A DNA stretch of 64,000 nucleotides from Flavobacterium sp. HSC-61S13 (GCF_024171535.1 NZ_JALJZV010000001.1:186001-250000), one strand, 5' to 3'; shown: positions 43,001 through 53,460, numbered from the stretch's first letter. Program-made: numbers and translations. The notes: generated from the letters alone by a model not told the origin.

Positions 43001-45433
43001 TATATGCACATTCTTTTGGTTGCACTTTACCGAAAAATCATCCGAACTTTCGGAATAATGGATATTGACTTCCGTATCAAACAAGTGCGAAGCAAAACGG
43101 GCATAAATCCCTGTGGGTATCCAGCGTTCGCCTAAATTAAAATCGAGTTCTTCAAATTCGATACGTCTTGGTTTGGCTTCTTCCAAAACGGTAAGACTTG
43201 GTTTGGCTTCTGCATCATCGGGACTACTTTCAAGATAGGCTTTGACCTCTTCATATTTCTCTACTATATTTCCAGCAATCCATCGTTCGGCTATATCATA
43301 TTCCTTTTGTAAAGGATTATAGAAAATACGACCGTGTAGAGCCTCTTTCAAAGCATCGGCAGGCATACTGCTGATTTCGGACATATAATCCAAATCCACC
43401 TTGCCGTATTTGTTCAGTGATGATGTTAAAGCTTCATCGGGATTGTCTGTTGCTAAAGTGGTAGTAGAAAAAGTAACGGGACGACTGAATATATCCGCCT
43501 TATGCACCACACCGCCAACTACACGTTCCAGATAAGGAATTTCTTTCCCTGCACTGTCTGTTTTAATCAATTTGATATTTTCGGCACTGTTCAGGTTGCC
43601 ATATCTTTTTACAAAAACATCATACAAATTATTCAGCGTTTCCCTTTCTACTGTATGTTCATTTTGCTTTTCGGCTTCCTTTTGATACAAATCGAGATAG
43701 CTATCTCTTACTGAAATGTAGGCTTCAGCTCTTCCTTTCTGCAATGATGGTAATTGCAAGGGATGGAACATTGCTGTTGCTCCATTTTTATCAACATCTT
43801 GCAAATGACCAACCCAACCATTATCTACAACAAGACAATCACTTCGATGAAATGATTGTAATCCTTTGCTGTATAAAGCAGGTTCAGGAATGGTACTGAC
43901 AACGGTTTGCTTTTGAGCCTGACCATTTCCGTTTAAGCCCGAAAACAGGTCGCCGATAACTTCCTCATTTTTGCTGACAGTTGAAGTATTTCCATTTGAA
44001 ATTGGAGGGACATAAGGTGGCTGTATCGCCGAACTGAACAAGTCTGCTTGGCGAACAATATTGGCTCTTCGCTTCGTGGAAGTTTGCCTTTGAGTTTGAG
44101 TACCTTTTTTTGGTGGAGCAATAACCGCTACTGGTTCGTCCACATTTTCAAACAAGTCGAAAATGCTTAATTGTTTTAATTCCTTTGGATTTTCCTGAAT
44201 GGTTACAGGTGTTGGTTTAATTGTTATAGGCTCTACAATGGGAGCTATAACAGTTGGTGTAATTGGAATTTGTATGTTCGGCTCGCCTTTGTATAAACTC
44301 AAATTCAGATGATTTTCAAAATCTTCTGAAAGCATTTTTTTAAGGTCTTTGGTAATTCCGGTAACGCCATCTTTATGCGTATAAATTAAGGCTGGTTTTC
44401 CATAAGGGTCGGTGTCTAATTTTCTATCTGTATGAACAATTCTTGTGCTATCCTGAAAAAAAGCATTGTTTGGTGTATTATATTCTGTTGTATTACTTTG
44501 GCAAAACAGTTCTTCCACTTCGGTCAGACTTTGTTTTGTCGTATTTTTTTGCAGGATAATCAGGTCGCTTCCAACTTCTGTACCTGCATATTCAGTAAAC
44601 AGATTATTTGGCAATCTAACAACCGAAACCAGACTGCTATTCTGCATCAATGCCCTGCGTATCGGTTCGTTTTTTGGGCTATTTAGAATACCCTGCGAGG
44701 TAACAAATGCCAACAAGCCACCGTCACGTAGCATATCCGTTCCTTTTAAAAAAAAATAATTGTGGATGCTTCGGGATGCCTGTATTTTTGCTTCGTCCTT
44801 ACTTCGGGAATACGAAAGATCAAATATGGAAGTATCGCCAAAAGGGATATTACTTGCAATTACATCATAAGTGTTTTGTTCCTTTTCGGGTATTTCCTCA
44901 AAACCACTTATACGGATATTGCTTTCGGGATAAAGCTGTTTTAAAATCTTGCCTGTCAGCAAATCCTTTTCATAAGCCGTTACATTGGGTTGCTGGTTTT
45001 CGGAAAAGGATTGTATGAAAGAGCCGATACCTGCGGAAGGTTCAAGGAATTTTTGAATGTTCAAACCGCTATCACTCAATGTTGAAGAAATTGCATCTAT
45101 AACCTGTGGCGGTGTATAAAAAGCCGTCAGCACCGAACTTTTCATACTGTCCACATACCTGCGGTATTGCTTTTCGTCTTCGGAATTTTCTCTTAATAGT
45201 TGGTGGAGCTCCTGTGTAAGTGGAAATAAATCATGTTCAGTTTTTCGCCAATTATTGATGTCTATTTCATTTTCTATGGGGTTTAATACGAATTTAAGAC
45301 CGCCAAATCCGCTGTATTGCATCATTAGCAGTCTTTCGCCTATGGTAGTTTGTCGGTTCTCCTTTTCAATTTTGAAAGCAATTCGTAAGGCATCAATGTT
45401 CTGTTGGAGATGTTGCTTTTTACTGAAGCCCAT
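40049..45433 (-). CDS. Giant N6-adenine methylase / superfamily 2 helicase fusion
   Basis: 1794 residues. Near residues 137-200 there is an N6-methyltransferase pattern: [11 protein letters not shown] (SAM site) and ASNIPFGD in place of NPPY/NPPF. The C-terminal half is a helicase: GAGKTLVM (Walker A) near 948, DESH (motif II) near 1112, SGTTISNS, and [24 protein letters not shown] (motif VI). A disordered Pro/Thr-rich linker (about 390-510) separates the parts. The C-terminal 150 residues are a coiled coil. This type is common in CTnDOT-like elements and in phages. It may protect incoming DNA from restriction or help its establishment. It overlaps the DUF1896 gene at its 5' end by 14 bp. Confidence 0.85.
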   Translation of the reverse strand: MGFSKKQHLQQNIDALRIAFKIEKENRQTTIGERLLMMQYSGFGGLKFVLNPIENEIDINNWRKTEHDLFPLTQELHQLLRENSEDEKQYRRYVDSMKSSVLTAFYTPPQVIDAISSTLSDSGLNIQKFLEPSAGIGSFIQSFSENQQPNVTAYEKDLLTGKILKQLYPESNIRISGFEEIPEKEQNTYDVIASNIPFGDTSIFDLSYSRSKDEAKIQASRSIHNYFFLKGTDMLRDGGLLAFVTSQGILNSPKNEPIRRALMQNSSLVSVVRLPNNLFTEYAGTEVGSDLIILQKNTTKQSLTEVEELFCQSNTTEYNTPNNAFFQDSTRIVHTDRKLDTDPYGKPALIYTHKDGVTGITKDLKKMLSEDFENHLNLSLYKGEPNIQIPITPTVIAPIVEPITIKPTPVTIQENPKELKQLSIFDLFENVDEPVAVIAPPKKGTQTQRQTSTKRRANIVRQADLFSSAIQPPYVPPISNGNTSTVSKNEEVIGDLFSGLNGNGQAQKQTVVSTIPEPALYSKGLQSFHRSDCLVVDNGWVGHLQDVDKNGATAMFHPLQLPSLQKGRAEAYISVRDSYLDLYQKEAEKQNEHTVERETLNNLYDVFVKRYGNLNSAENIKLIKTDSAGKEIPYLERVVGGVVHKADIFSRPVTFSTTTLATDNPDEALTSSLNKYGKVDLDYMSEISSMPADALKEALHGRIFYNPLQKEYDIAERWIAGNIVEKYEEVKAYLESSPDDAEAKPSLTVLEEAKPRRIEFEELDFNLGERWIPTGIYARFASHLFDTEVNIHYSESSDDFSVKCNQKNVHIWDKYAVKSESRTFDGIALLKHALVNTTPDITKKIKVGDQEVKVRDMEAVQVANTKIDEIRTAFTDWLHAQNDEFKSRLTDQYNNTFNCFVRPNYDGSHQEFPGLDRKSLGIEDLYSSQKDTVWMIKLNNGAICDHEVGAGKTLVMCTTSQEMKRLGLAHKPMIIGLKSNVHEIAEAYRTAYPHAKILYPGKEDFTPKKRLRIFGDIKNNDWDCVILTHDQFGMIPQSPEMQKEILEIELDSVERNLDALKSEGSEVTRGMLAGAIKRKENLEVKLKTLQHDIDNRKDDVVDFKMMGIDHLFVDESHQFKNLMFNTRHTRVAGLGNVDGSQKAMNLLFAIRTIQDKIQADMGATFLSGTTISNSLTELYLLFKYLRPRALEKQGINCFDAWSAIYARKTTDYEFSVANNIVAKERFRYFIKVPELAQFYSEITDYRTAKDIGIDRPEKNEILYNIPPTPDQTAFIQNLMDFAKSGNATLLGRAPLSQREEKAKMLIATDYARKMSLDMRMVGGRYDDHPDNKASHCATNIAKYYNKFNAQKGTQFIFSDLGTYKPGEWNVYSEIKRKLVENHGIPAHEVRFIQEAKNDNQRKGLIKDMNEGKIRVIFGSTSMLGTGVNAQKKAVAVHHLDTPWRPSDLTQRDGRAIRKGNEIAKHFANNKVDVIIYATEKSLDSYKFNLLYNKQLFIDQLKTNNLGKRTIDEGSMDEKSGMNFSEYVAILSGNTDLLDKAKIEKQVAGLESEKQAFNRSKVSSKYKLEDVTSLLESTQSRLERISLDWKNLQQRIQKNSDDTIANPVLLDGLLPNADMKQIGAKLNQIADKSRTGGQYEEIGTLYGFTLLVKTEISEKEGVDIRVNRFLVQGEGNIKYTYNNGIIANDAKLASMNFLNALEKLPGYIEQEQKKITELKKDLPILQEIVKGTWTKENRLSELKTELASIDRKIQLSITTEPKEEPAEQTEKQKEVASVSENRVHTKGIHLSRGVL

Positions 45434-45857
45434 TTTCCGCTATCCATATTGCGATGGTTCCGGTTATTTCGGTGTAGAGCTGGTCATACTCATAACCATA
45501 AGCGAAGTCATCAGTTAGTTCATAGTTGGAGAAAATAGGTTCACAAACACGGAACATTTTTAAAGTAAATGGTCGCAATTCTTCATCTGCCATTATGGTG
45601 TCGAACTCATTACAAACCACCTGAAACACGGTATCGAACTTAGAAAAATGTAAACCATCGAAAAGAATATAATTGGCGATTTCGTTACATTTTTCAATAT
45701 CATTTCCCGATTGAAAAGCACCTTCATAGGCATTGGTAGCCCAAGAGGAACGCTGGTTTATAAATTTTTCGTCATGAGCCTTTTCTGGAAAGCTGGTGTT
45801 TAATAATTCTTGTAGTCGTAATCTAAAATACGACAGTTCTTTTTGTTGTGTATCCAT
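45420..45857 (-). CDS. DUF1896 protein
   Basis: 145 residues, no signal or membrane segment. It begins [50 protein letters not shown]..., then acidic helical regions and [17 protein letters not shown] at the end. This matches DUF1896, which precedes the large methylase-helicase in CTnDOT-like elements, with which it overlaps by 14 bp. Function unknown; co-translation with the methylase-helicase suggests a partner. Confidence 0.82.
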   Translation of the reverse strand: MDTQQKELSYFRLRLQELLNTSFPEKAHDEKFINQRSSWATNAYEGAFQSGNDIEKCNEIANYILFDGLHFSKFDTVFQVVCNEFDTIMADEELRPFTLKMFRVCEPIFSNYELTDDFAYGYEYDQLYTEITGTIAIWIAENGLQ

Positions 45858-46072
45858 GCTATAAATTGTTTATGATTTTGCTTGACTGATAAAATTAGTG
45901 TTGGAAGTAATGGTTTTCGAAAAAGTGGTAAGGTTTGGCGTTGAAAGGTAGAATTTGGCTGAAGTAATCTTTTATAATTCTTTTTAAAACCTCACGATAT
46001 TATGGTGAGTATTTACACTTTTTGCTATTGTATATTCACTATATTTGACACTGTAATTTAATTAGGCACCGA
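45858..46072. promoter_or_regulatory. Divergent control region between DUF1896 and the RM operon
   Basis: 215 bp. It holds an inverted repeat CTCAC/GTGAG (45991-45995 and 46005-46009), a possible operator for the downstream XRE protein, and TATATTTG (46040-46047), a fit to TAnnTTTG 26 bp before the XRE start. GGCGTTGAAAGGT at 45937-45949 is a loose match to the repeated motif at 10024 and 57949. No gene is present. Confidence 0.55.
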
Positions 46073-46261
46073 ATGAACCGAATTAAAGAAATTTTGAAAG
46101 AGAAAGGTATCTCACAAGCTTGGCTTGCAAAAAAACTAGACAAAAGCTACAACACAATTAATGAGTATGCTAGAAATGTGAGACAACCAAGTATTGAAGA
46201 TTTGTACCGAATTGCAAAAATTCTAGACGTTAACGCTAAAGATTTATTGACAGAAGAATGA
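46073..46261 (+). CDS. XRE-family regulator of the type I RM operon (C-protein-like)
   Basis: 62 residues: MNRIKEILKEKGISQAWLAKKLDKSYNTINEYARNVRQPSIEDLYRIAKILDVNAKDLLTEE. One helix-turn-helix domain, with SQAWLAKKL and NTINEYARN helices. The TGA overlaps the hsdR ATG (46258-46261), so it is coupled. Small XRE proteins at the head of RM operons act as controller proteins that delay restriction until the host is methylated; that role is inferred by position, with the CTCAC/GTGAG repeat as a possible site. Confidence 0.85.
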   Translation: MNRIKEILKEKGISQAWLAKKLDKSYNTINEYARNVRQPSIEDLYRIAKILDVNAKDLLTEE

Positions 46262-49224
46262 GTAAAGAAAACCAAATAGAAGATAACCTGATAGAGCAAC
46301 TAAAAGGGCTTAAATATGTCTATCGTCCTGAAATTGTCGATAGAAAATCATTAGAAAACAACTTCCGTCAGAAATTTGAGGCACTCAATCGTGTTCGATT
46401 GACAGATGGCGAGTATTTGCGATTACGCGAAGAAATCATAAACCCTGACGTTTTTGAAGCTTCTAAATTATTACGTGAAAGGCAATATTTTCAACGTGAG
46501 GATGGAACGCCCTTTCATTACACATTAGTAAACAACAAAGACTGGTGCAAGAATGATTTTGAAGTCATCAATCAATTACGAATTAATACAGAAAATAGTC
46601 ATCAAAGATATGATGTTATTATCCTCATTAATGGTTTGCCTGTAGTACAAATTGAGCTCAAAAAAGGTGATATTTCGCATCGGAAAGCCATGCAACAAAT
46701 TGTTGATTATAAAAATGAACCAGGGAATGGTTACGCTAACTCGCTGCTTTGTTTTATGCAAATGTTTATCGTTAGTAATAGTGGAAGAACACTTTATTTT
46801 GCTAACAATAAAAATCAACACTTCGCTTTTAATGCAGATGAACAATTTCTGCCCGTATATGAATTAGCAGATATCGACAATAAAAAGATCAATAATTTAC
46901 ATGATTTTGCTGATAAATTTCTAACCAAATGTACTCTTGGTGAAATGATCAGTAAGTATATGGTACTAGTAGAGAGCGAACAGAAATTGCTTGTAATGCG
47001 ACCATATCAAATATATGCGGTAAAAGCTATTGTAGACTGCATAAAAGACAACAGAGGTAATGGTTATATATGGCATACTACAGGTAGTGGAAAAACACTA
47101 ACTTCTTTTAAGGCCTCTACTTTACTAAAAAACAATCCAGATATTGAAAAATGTTTGTTTGTGGTTGATAGAAAAGACCTTGATAGACAAACAAGAGAGG
47201 AATTCAATAGATTTCAAGAAGGCAGTGTAGAAGAAAATACCAACACTGAAACTTTAGTAAGACGTCTATTATCTACCGACTACGCAGATAAGGTTATCGT
47301 TACCACAATTCAAAAGTTAGGATTGGCACTTGATGGTACCAACAAGAAAAACTATAAAGAGCGTTTAGAGCCTCTCAGTAATAAACGTATAGTTTTTATT
47401 TTTGATGAGTGTCATCGTTCTCAGTTTGGAGATAATCACAAAGCCATTAAAGAGTTTTTTCCTAATGCTCAGTTATTTGGGTTTACTGGTACACCTATTT
47501 TTGATGAAAATGCAACTTACAACATTCGAGAAGGTGAATATGCCTCGTATAAAACTACGAAGGATATTTTTCAACAGGAATTACATGCTTATACGATTAC
47601 TCATGCTATAGAAGATAAGAACGTTTTGCGTTTCCATATAGATTATTTCAAAGGTAAAGGCACGCAAAATGCTAAGCCAGGTGAAGCGATTGCGCAACAA
47701 GCAGTTGTAGAAGCCATTTTGGAAAAACACGATACAGCTACAAATCAACGTAAATTTAATGCGGTATTAGCAACAGCTTCCATTAATAATGCTATCGAAT
47801 ATTACAAACTTTTTAAAGAGGCTCAAAAAAGGAAACAAACCGAGAATACAGAATATGTTCCTCTGAATATTGCCTGTGTATTCTCTCCACCAGCGGAAGG
47901 AAACAAAGATATTCAGCAAATACAGGAAGATTTAGCACAGGAAAAAGAAGATAATAAGCAAAATCCGGAAGAGAAGAAAAAAGCTTTGACGGAAATAATT
48001 ACTGATTACAATAAACAATTTGGTTCCAATCATAGTATCAATGAGTTTGATTTGTATTATCAGGATATACAAAGACGTATTAAAGACCAGAAATACAGCA
48101 ATAAAGATTACCCACATAAAAACAAGATTGATATTACTATCGTAGTAGATATGTTGCTTACAGGTTTTGATTCCAAATACCTGAATACCTTGTATGTAGA
48201 CAAAAACCTTAAATACCACGGACTGATACAAGCGTTTTCACGAACTAATCGTGTATTAAATGACACGAAGCCTTATGGTAATATTTTGGATTTCCGTTCT
48301 CAACAGGAGTTGGTTAATCAGGCAATTGCTCTTTTTTCAGGTGGAAACGGTGGAAATGCTAGAGAGATATGGTTAGTAGATCCTTCACCAGTGGTGATGG
48401 ATAAATTCAAACAAGCCGTAGAAAAATTAGGGGTATTTATGCAGGATCATAATTTGCTCCGTGAACCAGAAGAAGTCTATAATTTAAAAGGTGATGCAGC
48501 AAAAATAACTTTCATTGAAAATTTCAAGGAAATACAACGTTTAAAATTGCAGTTAGATCAATTTACTGATTTAGACGAAGAACAAAAGGCGAAGATTGAA
48601 GCTATTTTACCAAAAGAAAATTTTCAGGAGTTTCGTAGCTCGTACATAGAAACCGCTAAACAGTTTCAAAAAAGACAGCAGAAAGAAGGCGATGATGCAC
48701 CACCTGAAATTCAGCAATTGGATTTTGAATTTGTTTTGTTTGCTTCTGCCGTGATTGATTATGATTACATCATGAATCTTATTGCAGACAGCACACAAAA
48801 GAAACCCGCTAAGCAAAAAATGACCAAAACACAGGTTATTAGCTTAATGAGTGCTAATGCAAATATGCTGGACGAGCAAGAAGATTTAACGGAGTACATT
48901 AATACATTAGACTGGAACAGCGGACAAGATGTAAATACTTTGCGTAAAGGTTACGACACTTTTAAAGACGATAAATATAACAAAGAATTGGCTGCCATTG
49001 CCCACAAACACGGTTTGCAAACAACAGCTTTAAAAAGCTTTGTAGAAAAAATAATGAGCCGAATGATTTTTGACGGAGAAGAACTAACGGACTTACTACA
49101 ACCATTGCAATTAAGCTGGAAAGAACGCAGAGTAAAAGAATTGGCATTAATGGAAGATTTGGTACCACAATTAAAAAAAATAGCCCAAGGGCGTGAAATT
49201 TCAGGACTAGCAGCTTATGAATAA
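46258..49224 (+). CDS. hsdR: HsdR, type I restriction subunit
   Basis: 988 residues. N-terminal nuclease domain with YDVIILINGLPVVQIELKKG (the E-x-K active site), then DEAD-like translocase motifs: GSGKT near residues 276-280, DECH at 383-386 and GFTGTP. The C-terminal helical part binds the methylase core. It cuts unmodified DNA at a distance from the site after ATP-driven translocation. hsdS overlaps its end by 8 bp. Full length and intact. Confidence 0.95.
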   Translation: MSKENQIEDNLIEQLKGLKYVYRPEIVDRKSLENNFRQKFEALNRVRLTDGEYLRLREEIINPDVFEASKLLRERQYFQREDGTPFHYTLVNNKDWCKNDFEVINQLRINTENSHQRYDVIILINGLPVVQIELKKGDISHRKAMQQIVDYKNEPGNGYANSLLCFMQMFIVSNSGRTLYFANNKNQHFAFNADEQFLPVYELADIDNKKINNLHDFADKFLTKCTLGEMISKYMVLVESEQKLLVMRPYQIYAVKAIVDCIKDNRGNGYIWHTTGSGKTLTSFKASTLLKNNPDIEKCLFVVDRKDLDRQTREEFNRFQEGSVEENTNTETLVRRLLSTDYADKVIVTTIQKLGLALDGTNKKNYKERLEPLSNKRIVFIFDECHRSQFGDNHKAIKEFFPNAQLFGFTGTPIFDENATYNIREGEYASYKTTKDIFQQELHAYTITHAIEDKNVLRFHIDYFKGKGTQNAKPGEAIAQQAVVEAILEKHDTATNQRKFNAVLATASINNAIEYYKLFKEAQKRKQTENTEYVPLNIACVFSPPAEGNKDIQQIQEDLAQEKEDNKQNPEEKKKALTEIITDYNKQFGSNHSINEFDLYYQDIQRRIKDQKYSNKDYPHKNKIDITIVVDMLLTGFDSKYLNTLYVDKNLKYHGLIQAFSRTNRVLNDTKPYGNILDFRSQQELVNQAIALFSGGNGGNAREIWLVDPSPVVMDKFKQAVEKLGVFMQDHNLLREPEEVYNLKGDAAKITFIENFKEIQRLKLQLDQFTDLDEEQKAKIEAILPKENFQEFRSSYIETAKQFQKRQQKEGDDAPPEIQQLDFEFVLFASAVIDYDYIMNLIADSTQKKPAKQKMTKTQVISLMSANANMLDEQEDLTEYINTLDWNSGQDVNTLRKGYDTFKDDKYNKELAAIAHKHGLQTTALKSFVEKIMSRMIFDGEELTDLLQPLQLSWKERRVKELALMEDLVPQLKKIAQGREISGLAAYE

Positions 49225-50476
49225 AGTATTAATACCAGAATTGCGGTTTCCTGAGTTTTTAAATGAAGGAAACTGGAATATTGAAAAACTAGGAGAAATC
49301 TCTGAAATAGTCCGTGGTGGTTCTCCAAGACCAATTCAAGATTATATGACTAACAATAAGGATGGTTTAAATTGGTTAAAAATCGCTGATGTTGCTCCTG
49401 AGTCAAAGTACATAACTAGTACAAAAGAAAAAGTATTAAAAGAAGCTTTAACTAGTACAAGAGAAGTAAGCAATGGAGACTTGATTCTGTCCAACTCTAT
49501 GAGTTTTGGAAGACCATACATTTTAAAAATAAAAACGTGTATTCACGATGGTTGGATTGCAATAAGAAAGATTTCAGATATAACTTTTGAAGATTATTTA
49601 TACTATTTTATTTCTTCTCACTCATGCCAATCATATTTTCAAACAAATGCTGCAGGTGCAGCGGTGAAAAATCTGAATGCAGAAATTATAAAACGACTAC
49701 CTATTTATTTACCTAAGAAAAAACAAGAGCAACAAAAAATAGCATCTTGTCTTTCCTCTTTAGATGAAGTAATTGCAACGCAAAGTCAAAAGTTAGAATT
49801 ATTGAGAGACCATAAAAAAGGTTTAATGCAAAACCTTTTTCCGCAGGAAGGAAAAACTGCTCCGAAGTATCGTTTTCCTGAGTTTGAGAATGATGGAAAA
49901 TGGAATGAGAAAACGCTAAATGAAGTAGCAACATTCTTAAAAGGTAAGGGAGTTTCAAAATCTGATATTGTTGAAAACGGAAGGTTACCCTGTATCAGAT
50001 ATGGAGAGCTTTATACTCACTATAAAGAAACTATTGGTATCATAAAATCTTACACAAATTTAAGCGCTGATGGTTTAGTAATGAGTAAAGCGAATGATGT
50101 GATTATTCCAGCATCAGGAGAAACACAAATAGATATTGCAACAGCTTCGTGTGTGTTAGCTGATGGAATTGCTCTGGGAGGGGATTTAAATATCATTAGA
50201 ACAAAAATTAACGGAGTGTTCTTGTCTTACTTGATGAATAATGTTAAGAAGAAAGAAATAGCTCAATTAGCACAAGGTATTTCAGTAGTACACCTTTACT
50301 CGAACCAGTTAAAAACCCTAAAAATCAACATTCCAAAGCCAAAAGAACAACAAAAAATAGCTTCTTGTCTTTCTGCTCTCGATGAACTCATTGCTTCACA
50401 GGTAAAAAAAATAGAACATTTGAAACAGCACAAAAAAGGTTTAATGCAAGGTTTATTTCCAAAAATAAATGATTAG
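49217..50476 (+). CDS. hsdS: HsdS, type I specificity subunit
   Basis: 419 residues with two target-recognition domains and two copies of the helical spacer. The repeats are IASCLSSLDEVIATQSQKLE...HKKGLMQNLFPQ (about 175-215) and IASCLSALDELIASQVKKIE...HKKGLMQGLFPK (about 375-415). The recognition regions are unrelated in sequence, as expected. Together with HsdM and HsdR it sets the DNA site. I cannot deduce the site. The next gene starts 4 bp later. Confidence 0.94.
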   Translation: MNKVLIPELRFPEFLNEGNWNIEKLGEISEIVRGGSPRPIQDYMTNNKDGLNWLKIADVAPESKYITSTKEKVLKEALTSTREVSNGDLILSNSMSFGRPYILKIKTCIHDGWIAIRKISDITFEDYLYYFISSHSCQSYFQTNAAGAAVKNLNAEIIKRLPIYLPKKKQEQQKIASCLSSLDEVIATQSQKLELLRDHKKGLMQNLFPQEGKTAPKYRFPEFENDGKWNEKTLNEVATFLKGKGVSKSDIVENGRLPCIRYGELYTHYKETIGIIKSYTNLSADGLVMSKANDVIIPASGETQIDIATASCVLADGIALGGDLNIIRTKINGVFLSYLMNNVKKKEIAQLAQGISVVHLYSNQLKTLKINIPKPKEQQKIASCLSALDELIASQVKKIEHLKQHKKGLMQGLFPKIND

Positions 50477-50479
50477 AAA

Positions 50480-51727
50480 ATGAGTACAATAACTAATTTC
50501 GCAACCCTAACAGAGGTGGCTCAGCATTTTCGAAAAGATTTAATTGGAGATCATCGACCAATGAAAGATTTAGTACTATTCTTTGCTCATAATGGCATTG
50601 GTAAAACTAGGCTTTCAATGGAGTTTAAAGAGGTCGGTAAAGCGTTTGATAATGATGGCAGGGTAACTCAAAGAGATACTTTGTATTTTAACGCTTTTAC
50701 AGAAGATTTGTTTTCATGGAATAATGATTTAGAGCATGATACCAATAGGACTATTAAACTTAATTCTGATTCTGCATTTTTTGATGGACTACATGAATTA
50801 GATTTAGATGTCAAAATTGAATCCTTCTTTAATAATTATGTAGATTTAAAATTTGACATTGATTATGATACATCTACCGTAACTTTTTCCAGAAGTATAA
50901 TTGTTGATGGAAATGAGCAAACTATAGAAAATATTAAAATATCAAGAGGTGAGGAAACTTTATTTATTTGGTGTTTTTTTCTTGCTATTTGTCAATTAGC
51001 CATCGATAAAGACCCTGCATATAGTTGGGTAAAATACGTTTACATTGATGACCCTATATCCTCTCTTGATGAGAATAATGCTATTGCCGTGGCTTGCGAT
51101 TTATGTAATTTAATAACAACCGAAGGAAACGAGATTAAAACTATAATTTCTACGCATCATAGTCTATTTTTCAATGTGCTTTATAATGAATTTGGCAGAA
51201 AGGTCAAAAACAAGCGTTACTTTCTACACAGTAAAGGACATGATGGTTATGCGTTGCAAGACACGAATGATACGCCTTTTTTTCATCATATTGCTACATT
51301 AAGCGAACTGAAGAAAGTTGTTGAATCGAACAAAATCTATACGTATCATTTTAATTCGTTAAGGAGTATTTTAGAAAAAACTGCGACGTTTTTTGGTTAT
51401 GATAAAATTGATAAATGTATAGATGGTTTAGAAGACGATGTGCTTTTTGAACGGGCATTGCAATTATTCAGCCATGGAAAGTATTCAATATTTGACCCCG
51501 TAGAAATGGGTGATGACAACAAAGAACTTTTTAAACGAATTTTAGCTGGATTTCTAGGTAAATATGAGTTTTACTTTCCAGAAATTTTCAATGAAAATAT
51601 AATAGCTGAACCAGTGGAAGAAGATGCTATTCCAGTACCTGAAATTCAAGTTGAACAAGAAATTGGAGTAACGGAAGAAGTTGCAATACAAACACCAGAA
51701 ATGGAATCAGAAAAGAACGAAAATTAA
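50480..51727 (+). CDS. prrC: PrrC-like tRNA anticodon nuclease candidate
   Basis: 415 residues, close to E. coli PrrC (396). The N-terminal half is an ABC-type ATPase: NGIGKT at residues 38-43 and DDPISSLDENNA, a combined signature/Walker B typical of PrrC/RloC. The C-terminal half has R295-x3-E299 (LRSILEKTATFFG) and H332 (LFSHGKYSIF), spaced +4 and +33; in PrrC the triad is Arg320, Glu324, His356 (+4 and +32). The gene is nested between hsdS and hsdM in a type I RM operon, the same habitat as prrC. It should stay idle while RM is intact and cut a tRNA anticodon when a phage inhibits it. A generic AAA protein is the alternative. Confidence 0.68.
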   Translation: MSTITNFATLTEVAQHFRKDLIGDHRPMKDLVLFFAHNGIGKTRLSMEFKEVGKAFDNDGRVTQRDTLYFNAFTEDLFSWNNDLEHDTNRTIKLNSDSAFFDGLHELDLDVKIESFFNNYVDLKFDIDYDTSTVTFSRSIIVDGNEQTIENIKISRGEETLFIWCFFLAICQLAIDKDPAYSWVKYVYIDDPISSLDENNAIAVACDLCNLITTEGNEIKTIISTHHSLFFNVLYNEFGRKVKNKRYFLHSKGHDGYALQDTNDTPFFHHIATLSELKKVVESNKIYTYHFNSLRSILEKTATFFGYDKIDKCIDGLEDDVLFERALQLFSHGKYSIFDPVEMGDDNKELFKRILAGFLGKYEFYFPEIFNENIIAEPVEEDAIPVPEIQVEQEIGVTEEVAIQTPEMESEKNEN

Positions 51728-51728
51728 C

Positions 51729-53375
51729 ATGACACAAAAGGAACAACAACGATTGGGTAAAACCCTTTGGGATATAGCAAACGATTTACGTGGAGCAATG
51801 AATGCGGATGATTTCCGTGACTATATGCTTTCATTTTTGTTTTTAAGATATTTATCTGGCAACTATGAAGAGGCTGCAAAAAAAGAATTAGGTTCAGATT
51901 ATCCTAATATAGATTCAAATATTGTAACGGAATTTGGTGTATCCACACCACTTCAATTATGGTACGAAGGAAATTCGGATGATATTGAAGAGTTTGAAAA
52001 ACAAATGAGAAGAAAAGTCCATTACGTGATTAAGCCACAATATTTGTGGAGTAATATTACAGAAATGGCAAGAACTCAAGATGATGAACTAACAGTAACC
52101 TTAGGTAAAGGTTTTAAATATATTCAAGACGAATCTTTTGATAGTGCATTTCAAGGTTTGTTTTCTGAAATCAATTTGAATTCTGAAAAATTAGGAAAAA
52201 CATCTACAGATAGAAACGAAAAACTTTGTAAAGTTATTACTAAAATAGCTGAAGGTATTGCCGATTTTTCTACTGATTCTGACACCTTGGGAGATGCGTA
52301 CGAATATTTAATTGGTCAATTTGCCGCAGGTTCTGGTAAAAAAGCCGGTGAATTTTATACACCTCAACAAATTTCAACTATATTATCTGAAATTGTAACC
52401 TTGGATAGTCAAGACCCCACAACAGGTAAAAAAGACAAATTGGACAAGGTGCTAGATTTTGCTTGTGGATCAGGTTCTTTATTGCTGAACGTTCGAAAAC
52501 GAATTAAAGACAGTGGAGGAATTATTAACAAAATTTACGGTCAAGAAAAAAACATTACAACCTACAATCTTGCTCGTATGAATATGCTCTTGCATGGTAT
52601 AAAAGATACAGAGTTCGAGATTTTCCACGGAGACACCTTGATCAACCACTGGGATATATTGAATGAAATGAACCCCAGTAAAAAGATTGAATTTGATGCC
52701 ATAGTTGCCAATCCTCCTTTTAGCTTACGATGGGAACCTAATGATACATTGTCTGAAGATTTTCGCTTCAAAAGTCATGGTTTAGCACCTAAATCAGCTG
52801 CTGATTTTGCTTTTTTACTACATGGTTTTCATTTCCTAGGCAAAGAGGGAACTATGGCAATTATTTTACCACACGGTGTTTTATTCCGAGGTGGTGCCGA
52901 AGAAAGAATTCGTACGAAATTATTAAAAGACAACCATATTGACACGGTAATAGGTTTACCTTCTAATTTGTTCTATTCAACAGGTATTCCAGTTTGTATT
53001 TTAGTCTTAAAAAAGTGCAAAAAACAAGATGATGTTTTGTTTATTAATGCTGCTGAACACTTTAAGCCAGGCAAAAAACAAAATACGCTGAGAGAAGGCG
53101 ACGACGGAGAACCAAACGACATTCAAAAAATTGTAGAAACCTATCAGTTCAGACCTGAACATATTGAAAGATATGCTCGTAGGGTTTCAATGGAAGAAAT
53201 CGAAAAAAATGGTTACAATCTGAATATCTCTCGTTATGTAAGTACATCAGAAGACGAAGTACAAATTGATTTGGAAGATGTTAATGCTAAATTGGCTTCA
53301 ATAAAAGAAAGCATCAAAATAAATACGGATAAACATAATGAGTATTTGAAAGAATTAGGCTTAAATAACATTTAA
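51729..53375 (+). CDS. hsdM: HsdM, type I methyltransferase subunit
   Basis: 548 residues, starting at the ATG at 51729 (MTQKEQQRLGKTLWDIANDLRG), 1 bp after the prrC-like stop. SAM-binding motif DFACGSGSLLLN and catalytic NPPF at residue 328 (VANPPFSLRWEP) are intact. It methylates adenine within the HsdS-selected site. The N-terminal helical part contains the usual DYMLSFLFLRYLSGN. The operon order is R-S-prrC-M, with M last, which is uncommon: C-protein-like control upstream could delay R, but M must be made from the same message. Confidence 0.95.
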   Translation: MTQKEQQRLGKTLWDIANDLRGAMNADDFRDYMLSFLFLRYLSGNYEEAAKKELGSDYPNIDSNIVTEFGVSTPLQLWYEGNSDDIEEFEKQMRRKVHYVIKPQYLWSNITEMARTQDDELTVTLGKGFKYIQDESFDSAFQGLFSEINLNSEKLGKTSTDRNEKLCKVITKIAEGIADFSTDSDTLGDAYEYLIGQFAAGSGKKAGEFYTPQQISTILSEIVTLDSQDPTTGKKDKLDKVLDFACGSGSLLLNVRKRIKDSGGIINKIYGQEKNITTYNLARMNMLLHGIKDTEFEIFHGDTLINHWDILNEMNPSKKIEFDAIVANPPFSLRWEPNDTLSEDFRFKSHGLAPKSAADFAFLLHGFHFLGKEGTMAIILPHGVLFRGGAEERIRTKLLKDNHIDTVIGLPSNLFYSTGIPVCILVLKKCKKQDDVLFINAAEHFKPGKKQNTLREGDDGEPNDIQKIVETYQFRPEHIERYARRVSMEEIEKNGYNLNISRYVSTSEDEVQIDLEDVNAKLASIKESIKINTDKHNEYLKELGLNNI

Positions 53376-53418
53376 TTTTAGTTGTATTTATATCCGATTT
53401 TGATTGTAGATTAATTTG

Positions 53419-53460
53419 AAACAATAAACCCTCTGAAAATTTTCAGAGGGTTTATTGTTT
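53419..53460. terminator. 42-bp perfect palindrome, bidirectional terminator
   Basis: Perfect palindrome with 21-bp arms. The arm on the left runs AAACAATAAACCCTCTGAAA and continues one more A; the right arm is its exact complement. Convergent hsdM and ORF6N genes meet here; the ORF6N stop (53452-53454) lies inside it. On both strands a T-rich stretch closes the stem. Confidence 0.85.
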
